Shown: positions 54,953 through 63,754 of the stretch, in pieces | Numbering within the stretch: position 1 is the first letter of the stretch | Layout: each line of letters begins with the position of its first letter | Assembly (NCBI RefSeq): GCF_028369135.1 | Contig: NZ_JAPWHW010000011.1 | Span: 62,001 to 126,000, forward strand | DNA from: Roseovarius sp. ZX-A-9 | Lineage (GTDB): Bacteria; Pseudomonadota; Alphaproteobacteria; Rhodobacterales; Rhodobacteraceae | DNA: 64,000 bases | Reading direction: 5' to 3' | Made by a program: the position numbers and the translations under genes | The notes under the pieces: model-generated | The model's input: the letters and a program-made list of their open reading frames with translations, nothing else | Databases searched by the model: none | Told to the model about the DNA's origin: nothing

Positions 54953-55466
54953 TGCCTGGGTCCCCTGAAAAAGTTCCTCTTTCTGAGTAGACCACGTGCC
55001 GTATACAACTGTACAGACTGGATGATTGTTGTAATGGCGCCTCGAAGTTCGACGGCGCGGGGTGCGACCGTTGGCCGCGCACATTCACAGTTCTGCCGAC
55101 CTCGGGGCACATTTGTACCGAAAGTGCGTCCACGCTGTACGCGAGACGAGGGAGAAAAATGCGGCTGCTGCGCTGCACCGCTGCTTGTCGGCTTCCAGAC
55201 CTTTGTGTCGGCCGAGCCGGTTTCGGCAACATGCAATTTGCGCAATGTCCGCTATCCTGTTCTGTCACGACTGCATTAGCACGGCAGCGAAAGTCCGGAA
55301 TCCGCCCTTGGTGTTGATGGACGAGAACGGCCCATACCAGCCATTGATCGAGTCCTACCTCCGCTGCGATGCAGCCCACCATTCCGGACTTTCGCCGCAA
55401 CGCAAAATCAAGGACGCCGCGAACTTACAGTCTGTAGGACGAAGCTGCCCTTAGCAGGTACGGTTT
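54953..55466. other. Non-coding stretch with a long inverted-repeat element
   Basis: This 514-bp gap has no supported gene. It contains the upstream region of the TrlF gene and the repeat element at 55287-55452. Confidence 0.45.
55287..55452. repeat. Degenerate dispersed repeat, copy A, with 15-bp terminal-like inverted repeat
   Basis: GCGAAAGTCCGGAAT (55287-55301) and ATTCCGGACTTTCGC (55381-55395) are exact reverse complements 79 bp apart. Between and beyond are the segments that recur at 41582-41640 and 46349-46420. Copy A is the longest, so it may be nearest to the intact element. Confidence 0.65.
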
Positions 55467-56111
55467 TCATGCAAAAAGGAAGAACAGCGGAATTGGTGCA
55501 ACAGCGCACAACACCACCCCTAGGAATTGCCAAAAGCCAAACAATCGAGATGCTCCAGCAACGAAGGCTAGCCCCCCTCCGCCGCCTAGCAACGAGTTGC
55601 CAGGGGTGTTTAATGCAACGGCCAACAGCACGTATCTGTGTTTAAGCAGTTTTTGTCCGACCTTTGATGGGACGATTGAGGGCAAGGCGTTTAAGCGCTT
55701 ATCTGGCGCAACGGAATCTAGATCTACGACAAATCTTGATGCCTTTCTTAGACCAAGCCATTCCAATGCACGGCCCATGAATGAGAGTGGAACCAGCCTT
55801 GCAAGTGTGTAAGAGACTAGCAGCGCCCCAACCATTCCCAGATAGACCAATGGTGCAATTGGGCCGCCAAACAGCAACAAAAGCGCAAAACCTATCTCCG
55901 CACCGGGGACAAAGGGCAGCGCTGCCAAAACGATGAATGCGAAGAATGCTGTCATGACGATGCGGTGTATCATCGGCTCGTTCAATGGGCGCATCTCGGG
56001 GACGGTCATTTCTTTCAGTGCATCGCCCAGAAACCATCCGCCGAGGAGGAGTAACCCATAAAGAACAATAGCTTTCCGCTTTGCCCAAAACCGCGTTAAA
56101 ACCGGGCGCAT
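55467..56111 (-). CDS. VTT/DedA-like multi-pass membrane protein
   Basis: The 214-residue protein has about five membrane segments. It has the PFVPGAEIGFALLLLFGG region and the LNTPGNSLLGGGGGLAFVAG re-entrant loop, which resemble the VTT (TVP38/DedA) fold. The family moves lipids or small ions across membranes. Its start region overlaps the stop of the upstream secreted-protein gene by 16 bp, suggesting coupled translation. The function is not defined. Confidence 0.7.
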   Translation of the reverse strand: MRPVLTRFWAKRKAIVLYGLLLLGGWFLGDALKEMTVPEMRPLNEPMIHRIVMTAFFAFIVLAALPFVPGAEIGFALLLLFGGPIAPLVYLGMVGALLVSYTLARLVPLSFMGRALEWLGLRKASRFVVDLDSVAPDKRLNALPSIVPSKVGQKLLKHRYVLLAVALNTPGNSLLGGGGGLAFVAGASRLFGFWQFLGVVLCAVAPIPLFFLFA

Positions 56112-56581
56112 AAGGGATTACCGTCAGGGTCTATCGTTTGCATGTCCTGACGGGTTTCGGATAGCGACACGGGCTGCACGGGTTCCGAAAGCGCACCGAC
56201 AAACACGATTTCGCGGGTGGATATCCAATACCAGCGGCGGCGTTCCCAAACGATCGAAACGACAACGGAACCATCGTCCTTCAAAACCCCCACGTAGTCA
56301 AAGCGTCCACGGCTTTCGCTTTCTAGAGCGCCAGTAAAACGGACGCCCTCTGCAGTTTCCTCGGCTTGGTATACCCCAGGTACAAATCCACAACGGGTAC
56401 AGATTTTAGACCAAAAATGGCCATCGTCGAAGTAGAGATTATCCGGAAGGTCAGGATTTTCTGCCGGGCCGATCATGCCTGAAAAAGTCCTGCCGTCTAG
56501 TGAGCCGCCGGCATTCCCATAAGGGGCCGCTGCAAAGGCCAGGAAGAAAACCATGGCCAATGACTTATACATGCTTACCAT
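56096..56581 (-). CDS. Secreted protein of unknown function, coupled to VTT-like gene
   Basis: The 161-residue protein has a signal peptide (SLAMVFFLAFAAAPYGNA). The mature part is beta-rich with a CTRCGF pair of cysteines and VVVSIVWERRRWYWIST. I do not recognise a named family. Its end overlaps the start of the VTT-like membrane protein by 16 bp, so the two are co-expressed. ATG 56579-56581 or 56570-56572 could be the start. Confidence 0.65.
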   Translation of the reverse strand: MVSMYKSLAMVFFLAFAAAPYGNAGGSLDGRTFSGMIGPAENPDLPDNLYFDDGHFWSKICTRCGFVPGVYQAEETAEGVRFTGALESESRGRFDYVGVLKDDGSVVVSIVWERRRWYWISTREIVFVGALSEPVQPVSLSETRQDMQTIDPDGNPLCARF

Positions 56582-56804
56582 CGACTAATCCAAACTGCTT
56601 ATGCCGATTAGCTTAAGCATCAATAGGAATGTGCGCAATTCATTGCTTCGGCAGGTGGTTGGTGTTGCTTGGTAGGTTCGGGCTCGAAGCCGCCTTGCGG
56701 CGGTGCAGCGCCAAGCCCGCGTTCGAGGTGGCCTGAATGTCGGCTTCTAATCTCACAGCTTGGATGGCTCGTTGCTGCGGCGAAGGTCGGCTGTCCGCCC
56801 ATTC

Positions 56805-58329
56805 CGTGGAAAAACGCCCGTTCGCGGGCGCAGAATTTCGTTGCTTGAGTTGGGCGCGAGCGCCTTTCCTATCAGGCTGTGCGCGTCTGCTGCGGTGCAG
56901 GAAAGATCTTGGCCAATTTGCGGATGTTTTGGGCGGTTGCGGCGAGGAGGAATTCGTCATTTGCACCGCATGGGCCACGTAATCGGAGCTTTCCGAGGCC
57001 GAGGATGCGCTTGAGGTGCGCGAAGAGCATCTCGACCTTCTTCCGGAGCTTCATGGAGATATCGTATTGCTTGGTCTTAGCGATGTCTCGGGCTATTTGG
57101 CGGGCGTCTTCGTGTTCTTCGCGGGTGATCGATCTGGCGTCTGCATTCGGGCAGCATTTCGCCTTGGACGGGCAAGTCTGGCAGGTCAGTTTTAGGGCAC
57201 GGTATTTGGTTCTGCCCTGTCCGGTCGGCCCTCGGTTCGGATCGGAATAGTTTCGCCGGAACTGCTTCAGCTCTTGGCCCTCGGGGCAGATGTATTGGTC
57301 GTTCTCTGCATCCCACTCGAAGTCAGCCCGGCTCCAGGTGCCGTCGCTGCGGCCAGATTTGTCGAAGACGGGGATGTGCGGGTTAATCTTGCGTTCAACC
57401 AGCCAACCCAGCATCGGTCCGGTGCCATTGGCCGTGTCAGCGATCAGGCGTTCGGGATGCAGGTCGAACTTCTCCTTGACCCGCTTCAACATGGTCTTTG
57501 TCGACCCGACCTCGGCTTGCCGGATGGAGCGGGTGGGTTCCACATCCAAGATGACACCATGATCCGCGTCGATGAGATAATTGTCGGAATAGCTGAAGAA
57601 TGCAGGGCCTTTACGGGCTGCTGTCCATTGGCTTGCGGGATCAGAACGCGAGGTGAACTTGGGTTGCACCTCGCTGGCGGCGCCAAAAGCGGCCTCGTCC
57701 AGGGTGTCGAGATACTCGCGCACGGCGCGGGGCGCATCGGCGGGATCGATTTGTCCCGCGTCCCAGTTCTCTTTCGGCGTGGAGTTCTGCTTGTTCGCAT
57801 CGGCTTCGATCAGGCTGGCATCAATCGCCATGCGCTGGCCGCTGACCAGACCTTCTTGGATACACCAAGCGACAGTCGTCTCGAACAGGTGCCGCAGCAG
57901 TTCGCTTTCTCGAAACCGACCGTGGCGGTTCTTGGAAAAGGTTGAGTGATCCGGAACCCGGTCGCTCAGATCAAGCCGACAAAACCACCGATAGGCGAGG
58001 TTCAGATGCACCTCTTCGCAAAGCCGCCGTTCCGACCGGATGCCGAAGCAATAGCCGACCAGGAGCATGCGGATCAGCAACTCGGGATCGACGGATGGAC
58101 GGCCCGTGTGGCTGTAGAAATCCGCCAGATACGCGCGGACGTCAGTCAAATCGACGAAGCGGTCGATGGACCGAAGAAGGTGATCCTGAGGGACATGATC
58201 TTCCAGCGAGAACTCGTAGAACAGCGACGGCTGCGCCGCCTGCCTTGGTCCCATCATCGCAAATCCTCCCGCCCAATGCGGGAATTGAATCAGTAGTTCA
58301 GGCCGCAATCAAGGAGGAGTTTTTCAACA
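56805..58329 (-). mobile_element. IS1182-family insertion sequence (about 1.5 kb)
   Basis: The transposase gene lies between CGTGGAAAAACGCC (56805-56818) and GGAGTTTTTCAACA (58316-58329), which as reverse complements match at 11 of 14 positions, a reasonable terminal inverted repeat. I see no target duplication. A piece of the dispersed repeat (AAGCTGCCCTT, 58367-58377) flanks the right end. Confidence 0.6.
56872..58257 (-). CDS. IS1182-family transposase
   Basis: The 461-residue protein has an N-terminal DUF772-type domain (LLRSIDRFVDLTDVRAYLADFY, PELLIRMLLVGYCFGIRSER), the DDE catalytic domain (QRMAIDASLIEADANK, then LIADTANGTG) and a C-terminal half with the CPxxxxC cysteine cluster (CQTCPSKAKCCPNADA) and a KKVEMLFAHLKRILGLGKLRLRG final region. 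It is full-length and probably active. The ATG at 58255-58257 follows GGGAGGATT. Confidence 0.93.
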   Translation of the reverse strand: MMGPRQAAQPSLFYEFSLEDHVPQDHLLRSIDRFVDLTDVRAYLADFYSHTGRPSVDPELLIRMLLVGYCFGIRSERRLCEEVHLNLAYRWFCRLDLSDRVPDHSTFSKNRHGRFRESELLRHLFETTVAWCIQEGLVSGQRMAIDASLIEADANKQNSTPKENWDAGQIDPADAPRAVREYLDTLDEAAFGAASEVQPKFTSRSDPASQWTAARKGPAFFSYSDNYLIDADHGVILDVEPTRSIRQAEVGSTKTMLKRVKEKFDLHPERLIADTANGTGPMLGWLVERKINPHIPVFDKSGRSDGTWSRADFEWDAENDQYICPEGQELKQFRRNYSDPNRGPTGQGRTKYRALKLTCQTCPSKAKCCPNADARSITREEHEDARQIARDIAKTKQYDISMKLRKKVEMLFAHLKRILGLGKLRLRGPCGANDEFLLAATAQNIRKLAKIFPAPQQTRTA

Positions 58330-58617
58330 AAATACGCCGCTTGTTTCGATCGACGCGAACGACCCAAAGCTGCCCTTCGAGATGCGACTTTGCTGCCAAA
58401 CAGTGGTCCTCAAAGCGGTCGCTCGACAATGTGTGCAGCATTTCCTCCTGTCCACCCAGCATTCTCGTTTCAAACCTTGCGCCCATTCGCGCTCACGCCA
58501 TAGTGGTCGCAACAAGAGAGACACGGTAGAATATGAAGGTCGAACTAATACCCACACCCAAGAATAAGCGAGCAGGTGGCATCAAGTTCAAACCGTTGTC
58601 CCCGGAGATATACATAC

Positions 58618-59112
58618 ATGAATGATGACGTCGTTTCTTGGTCCGGTAGCTTTCTCCAACTCGCTTATGACGATCAATATGCCGTCGCGCAGCTTGTCAA
58701 AAATGGGAAGGCAGTCGTTGGCACCGTTGAGCAGATCCTCGCGCGGCTCGAGCGGACACGGTGCATCACGGTGTTGCGCGAGACGAACACAAATATCATC
58801 GTCGCTGCGGCGGCATTGAAACAGCCTGCCTCAATCTATCGCGTCGATAACTTCACCAAGGCAGGCGTGCAGATTAGTGGCTTCGAGGTCGCCCCAGAGC
58901 TCGGTTATGTCGTGGTTGACCCTGATATGCAGGGCAAGAAGCTCTCAGGAAGGCTCGTCAGCGTTATTGTCGAGAAGATCAACGAGCCAACCTTTGCCAC
59001 AACCGACAGCATCACCATGCACAACAATCTCGCACGCGCGGGGTTCAACAGGGTCGGAGACGAATGGCAGGGCAAGAAAGGCAAGCTCTCGCTCTGGATC
59101 ATTACGCCGTGA
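58618..59112 (+). CDS. GNAT-like acetyltransferase
   Basis: The 164-residue protein has a GNAT-type layout: an N-terminal helix pair, a central beta strand with ISGFEVAPELGYVVVDPDMQGKKLSGRLVS (acetyl-CoA-binding region QGKKLSGRL) and a final strand. LGYVVVDPDMQGKKLSGRL fits the V-x-P-x-x-Q/R-G-x-G/A loop with K in the usual G position, which weakens the assignment. CCCGGAGAT precedes the ATG. It lies upstream of the helicase operon on the same strand but 245 bp away, so a link is uncertain. Confidence 0.65.
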   Translation: MNDDVVSWSGSFLQLAYDDQYAVAQLVKNGKAVVGTVEQILARLERTRCITVLRETNTNIIVAAAALKQPASIYRVDNFTKAGVQISGFEVAPELGYVVVDPDMQGKKLSGRLVSVIVEKINEPTFATTDSITMHNNLARAGFNRVGDEWQGKKGKLSLWIITP

Positions 59113-59357
59113 TCGGCTTTTTCCTAAACTGATTGAAATGAAAATTTCTCGGCCCAAACCAGCCTTTCAAAACTCCATGATCGCCGCAGTGCCATTTTCC
59201 GAAGCAGTCCTTCCTGCGCACCGCAGCATTTCCATCGGCAGCGCCGTCCTGAACTGCTAAACCGCGTTCGGCATACCTGCGGCGGAGGCAATGGCAGAAG
59301 TCTACCCGGGAAAGGGAATCATCGCCGTCACCCGATGTGTGCAACAAGGTAGGGTTG

Positions 59358-61712
59358 ATGTACCGCGGACTTCATGATTGGCTAATAATTGAAAAACTTA
59401 AACGCCAAGCCTTACTTTTCGGAAAGGCTTTGATTGCATCAGGAGGGGCAGCTGCCCGAACGTATTTGGACATGCGATTACTTGCCCGGGACGGTCTGAC
59501 AAGTTCAGCCGAATATCTCTTCTACCTACTCCGCGATTACGATCTGACGCCCGGGCAGTCCGAGGTCGTTATCCATCTGGGCAACTTCCTCGACAGCGAC
59601 ACTCACGATGTGTTCCTTCTCAAGGGGCATGCGGGCACCGGCAAGACCTTCCTGATCGATGCCCTCGTCAAGTTGCTTCGCGCTCAGCGCCGGACATACG
59701 CGCTCTCGGCTCCCACGGGGCGAGCAGCCAAGGTCATCCAGGAAAAAACTCAAGCCGACGCCTCAACCATCCACGGGATGATCTACGACTTCGACAAGAT
59801 CGAAGAGCACAAGACCGAGGGTGTGGAAGGCTCCGAGACGTACAAGCTCATCGTCAGCATGTCGGTGAACGACGCACCAGCGGACACCGTCTTCATCACG
59901 GACGAGGCCTCCCTGATCTCCGATCAATACTCGGAAGCGGAATTCTTTCAATTCGGATCAGGGTATTTGCTGCGCGACCTGATGCATTTCGTCAACTTCG
60001 ACAACAACAAGCATCGAAAGAAGCTGATCCTCATTGGTGACGATGCCCAGTTGCCGCCTGTCGGCATGTCGTTCTCGCCGGCCCTCTCGACCGACTACCT
60101 TGTGAAGAATTTCGGTGTTCGGGTGTTCGACTACGAACTATCCGATATCGTTCGCCAGAAAGCCGACAGCGGCATTCTCAGCAATGTCCAACCCCTGCGG
60201 GAAAGCCTGAGAAACGGTGTCTACAACAAGCTGGCATTCGACACCAAGCCGGCGGACGTCGATCGTATCGGCATAGACCAGGTAGTCTCGACCTTCCTCG
60301 AAGCATCCGGAAACCGCGTAAACAACTCTTCCGTCGTCATCACCCGGTCAAACGCCGAGGCCGGCATGTTCAACCGCTCCATACGTGAACGGCTGTTTCT
60401 CGATCAGCCCGAAGCCGCCCCGGGCGACAAGCTCATGGTGGTGAAGAACACCAAGGTCTCAGGGATCCGCATCTCGAACGGGGACTTCGCGTTTGTCCGG
60501 TCCATCTCGGACGACCGCAAGGTCCGCCGGGTCACGCTTCGCCGAAAGAACGAGGAAACCGGGGCCGTCGAAGAGATCCCCGTTGAGCTGTCGTTCAGGG
60601 AGGCAGAACTCGGATTGCGCTTGGTCGATGGGTCGGCGGTCTTCGTCACCACGAACATCCTCGAGAACCTCCTCTACGAGGACCGGCCTCAGCTCAGCTC
60701 GGACGAAAACAAGGCGCTCTACGTCGACTTTTGCCAGAGGTATGCCGACCTCAGGAAGGACCCACAGGCGTTCCGCCAGGCATTGATGGACGACCCTTTC
60801 TTCAATGCGCTGCGGGTCAAGTTCGGCTACGCTATCACCTGCCACAAGGCGCAGGGCAGCGAGTGGGACACCGCCATCGTCAGTTGCACTTCGTTAGGCA
60901 ATCCGCTGGCGGCCGACAATTTTCGCTGGCTCTACACGGCATGCACGCGTGCGAAATCGCACCTCTTCCTTCTTGATCCGCCGAGGATCGAGATAGGTTC
61001 TGGCATCAAGACTGCGGGTCTCGCTCCAGATCTTCTCAGCGCGTCGACTGCTCCGTCCAATTTCGAGGCAACCGCTGCGCCAAGGCTCCTCGCAGCGGCC
61101 GATCCCGCGAGCACAGCATCAAGCGATTCAGGCCAGCCGACGCCCGCTGATTTTCGCGAGGCCATCCGCCAACGGGTCGAGGTCCTCTTGGCCGGAGCAG
61201 CCATCGAGATAGAAGGCATCGATCATAACCAATACCAGGAGGCGTATTTCTTTCGCCGTGGCGAAAGCCAGGCGAGGATCAACATCTGCTACAACGGCAG
61301 GCTCAAAATCACCCGCGTCATCGCTGCGCAATCAGGCGAGCTGACCGACATGTTGATGGCAGAACTCTCCGGGATGGTCGGTGAAAGCTACGCTGCTATT
61401 CCGCGCTCAACGCCGGAGGCCGCTGCGGGCAGCGGCGTTCAGGGACCAAGTTTCGCGCATCTGTTCCTGGAAGAGTTTCACCAGAAGCTTTCGACCCTAA
61501 TGCAGGCTCACGCGATTGATGTCGCCGGGCTCGAGCAGAAACAGTGGTTTCAGCGCTACAGCTTCCAGCGCCTCGGAGAGCATGCTGCGGTCGACATCTA
61601 CTACAACGGCAGGCATGTCTTCACCAAGTGTCAGCCGGTCGGACACGTTCAAGTGCCATCAGCGCTCCTGCGCGACGTGATCGAAATCCTGACCGTCGAG
61701 ATGAGCGCATGA
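59358..61712 (+). CDS. RecD2-like superfamily 1 DNA helicase with duplicated C-terminal module
   Basis: The 784-residue protein has an N-terminal region, then Walker A GHAGTGKT at about 90-97, TGRAAKVI (motif Ia), FITDEASLIS (motif II), LIGDDAQLPPVG (motif III), DIVRQ (motif IV), TCHKAQGSEWDTAIV (motif V) and RWLYTACTRAKSHLFLLD (motif VI). This is the RecD/UvrD-type order. After about residue 570 two related modules of about 80 residues follow (599-676 and 703-782), each with a YNGR at the same offset (645-648, 749-752). The ATG at 59358 follows AAGG; GTG 59337 and TTG 59355 are alternatives. Its stop overlaps the next start by 4 bp. RecD2-like helicases unwind DNA 5' to 3'; the C-terminal modules are not known to me. 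Confidence 0.85.
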   Translation: MYRGLHDWLIIEKLKRQALLFGKALIASGGAAARTYLDMRLLARDGLTSSAEYLFYLLRDYDLTPGQSEVVIHLGNFLDSDTHDVFLLKGHAGTGKTFLIDALVKLLRAQRRTYALSAPTGRAAKVIQEKTQADASTIHGMIYDFDKIEEHKTEGVEGSETYKLIVSMSVNDAPADTVFITDEASLISDQYSEAEFFQFGSGYLLRDLMHFVNFDNNKHRKKLILIGDDAQLPPVGMSFSPALSTDYLVKNFGVRVFDYELSDIVRQKADSGILSNVQPLRESLRNGVYNKLAFDTKPADVDRIGIDQVVSTFLEASGNRVNNSSVVITRSNAEAGMFNRSIRERLFLDQPEAAPGDKLMVVKNTKVSGIRISNGDFAFVRSISDDRKVRRVTLRRKNEETGAVEEIPVELSFREAELGLRLVDGSAVFVTTNILENLLYEDRPQLSSDENKALYVDFCQRYADLRKDPQAFRQALMDDPFFNALRVKFGYAITCHKAQGSEWDTAIVSCTSLGNPLAADNFRWLYTACTRAKSHLFLLDPPRIEIGSGIKTAGLAPDLLSASTAPSNFEATAAPRLLAAADPASTASSDSGQPTPADFREAIRQRVEVLLAGAAIEIEGIDHNQYQEAYFFRRGESQARINICYNGRLKITRVIAAQSGELTDMLMAELSGMVGESYAAIPRSTPEAAAGSGVQGPSFAHLFLEEFHQKLSTLMQAHAIDVAGLEQKQWFQRYSFQRLGEHAAVDIYYNGRHVFTKCQPVGHVQVPSALLRDVIEILTVEMSA

Positions 61713-63637
61713 GCGACACGAAGGAGATCTTCCGCCTCCGGAAGGTGGGAAAGATCGACCAAGCCTACACGCTGGCAAAAGAGGCGATGGCGGGTCCCGA
61801 TACCGATGACTGGGATATCCGGGCCCTTAGCTGGTGTCTTGTCGATCTTCTCAAGCGCGCCGCCCGCCAGAACGACAGGGCGCGCCTTTCAACGTTTGCC
61901 GGCGAGCTCGATGCCCTGCCCCTGCCAGAGGGGGACGATATCCTCGAGAATCAACGTCGGTTCGCGCTCTCTCTCGCGGAGAAAGGGCGACACGAGATCC
62001 TTTCCGCACGGAACCACAGCAAGGCAGGACACTACGCGAAAGCCTGCCGAATCTACCACGATCTTCTTGCGAGGGATGCGCTCTTCCCTGCCGATCATCT
62101 GGGCTACGGCTGGGATCTCTACCGCTGGACGAAGGACATCCTGTCCGCATCCGACACCCCGGCACCTGCTGCAATCGGGCAAGCCCGTCGCAACCTCAAC
62201 ATCTACATGAAGCTCAGCGTCGATCGGCCATCACCGCTCCACAGCTGCATGCTGAAAATCGCCTGGCAGCTTGCCTCCGACAATCATCTCAACCTCCCGG
62301 CTTTTGTCGGTTTATGGGGCCTCGAGAATCTCCTCCCTGACGACTACGACCGCTTCACGACAACCGAAGGCAAGACGCTTCCGGCACTTGCCGAGAAGGT
62401 TGTGCAGCGCGCCGCAAAGGATGCCGCCGCGGCGGGGAATACGCGCGCCATCGCCGTGCTCATGCCGCATCTCGAAGCGATGATGGCCCGCTATCCAGAC
62501 AACGTCTGGTTCCGTCAGAACCTGGTCAAATTCCTCGCCTCGCTTGGCCGCCACGAAGAGGCGCGCGAACAAGCGATCCTGTTCGCCCGGGAGAAGTCGC
62601 AGGAATTCTGGGCTTGGGACTTGCTGGGCGACCTCCAGGTCGAGCCGGACCTCCGGATTGCGTGCTACTGCAAGGGGCTGATGTGTCCCTCCGAGGAGGA
62701 TTTCGTGGGGCGTCTGCGGCTCAAGCTCGCGCGCGAGCTGAGCACCCAAGGGCATCCAAGCGAAGCGCGAGGCGAAATCGAGGCTGTTCTCTCGCATCGT
62801 GAGAAATCGGGATACCGCATTCCTCGCGAAGCGGAGGAGCTCATGGCGGCGTCGTGGTTTACGCGAGCTACGGCCGTGTCGCCGAGCAAGAAGTTCTACA
62901 TCCAGTTCGCCACTCGCGCAGAGGAGATCCTTTTCGAGGATATCGAGTGGATCAATGCATGCGTCGGCGAGAGCTTCACGATCGAGAGCGAAAAGCGCAA
63001 GACCCTTCGCAGGCTCTACATCTCAGGCAAGCCTATGGCACGGGAGATTACCGTTCCCGAGCGCGCGTTGAGGCTAAGAGATCTAAAGTCAGGACAGCCG
63101 ATCCGGATCAAGGCAGATATCGGTGCCTCCATCAGCGACCGCACGAAGCTGTATACCGCCGCTTTGCGCGATGATGGAGTAGTTTACGATACGCTCCATG
63201 AGATCACAGGCGTCGTAGATCACGTGAATTTCTCGAAAGGGGTTCTTCATGTCATCGCAAGCCGCGAGATAGACGGCGTGATTCCCCTTTCGGACGTCAA
63301 CGCTTCGGTAGGCGATCACATCGCCTTGCGGGTTGCCCGCTACAGCACGCGAAAAGGGGTGCGGACCCGCGTGGTAACCGCCGCCCCCACCGATGCGGAG
63401 GTGGACGAGACCGTCTGCCGACGTTTCCGGACCACCGTGCGGATCAGCAACGGCATGGGTTTCACAGATGACGGAATATTCATTCCACCTAACATCGTTC
63501 GCGCCCATGACATGCAAGAGGACGAGCTCGTATCGGGCCGGGCCGTCATCAACTTCGACAAGAAGAAACGCAGCTGGGGCTGGAAGGCGCTGACGGTTGA
63601 CGTCTCCGAGGACACACGCGTGGTCCATAACCCGTAA
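61709..63637 (+). CDS. Helical-repeat protein with C-terminal OB-fold-like domain, coupled to helicase
   Basis: The 642-residue protein begins at the ATG overlapping the helicase stop (ATGA). The first about 430 residues are helical repeats of the TPR type (KIDQAYTLAKEAMAGPDTDDWDIRALSWCLVDLLKRA, KAGHYAKACRIYHDLLARDALF, LVKFLASLGRHEEAREQAILFARE). The final part has beta-strand segments recalling S1/cold-shock OB folds (VYDTLHEITGVVDHVNFSKGVLHVIASREIDGVIPL). It may bind RNA or DNA and present it to the helicase. No named family is recognised by eye. Confidence 0.8.
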   Translation: MSDTKEIFRLRKVGKIDQAYTLAKEAMAGPDTDDWDIRALSWCLVDLLKRAARQNDRARLSTFAGELDALPLPEGDDILENQRRFALSLAEKGRHEILSARNHSKAGHYAKACRIYHDLLARDALFPADHLGYGWDLYRWTKDILSASDTPAPAAIGQARRNLNIYMKLSVDRPSPLHSCMLKIAWQLASDNHLNLPAFVGLWGLENLLPDDYDRFTTTEGKTLPALAEKVVQRAAKDAAAAGNTRAIAVLMPHLEAMMARYPDNVWFRQNLVKFLASLGRHEEAREQAILFAREKSQEFWAWDLLGDLQVEPDLRIACYCKGLMCPSEEDFVGRLRLKLARELSTQGHPSEARGEIEAVLSHREKSGYRIPREAEELMAASWFTRATAVSPSKKFYIQFATRAEEILFEDIEWINACVGESFTIESEKRKTLRRLYISGKPMAREITVPERALRLRDLKSGQPIRIKADIGASISDRTKLYTAALRDDGVVYDTLHEITGVVDHVNFSKGVLHVIASREIDGVIPLSDVNASVGDHIALRVARYSTRKGVRTRVVTAAPTDAEVDETVCRRFRTTVRISNGMGFTDDGIFIPPNIVRAHDMQEDELVSGRAVINFDKKKRSWGWKALTVDVSEDTRVVHNP

Positions 63638-63754
63638 TGTGGCCAATAGAGGTTCGACTAAAACGAAGAACGATCGGATTCGGCGCTCGGAACTTGACGC
63701 CGAGCGCCTATGCGGCCAGCTGCAAACAGCCCGAAAGGTCGCATGAAGCCCGGA

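Noticed and set aside
61544..61708. Upstream extension of the TPR/OB-like protein
   Set aside because: It lies inside the helicase C-terminal module, and the ATG overlapping the helicase stop gives a clean coupled start.
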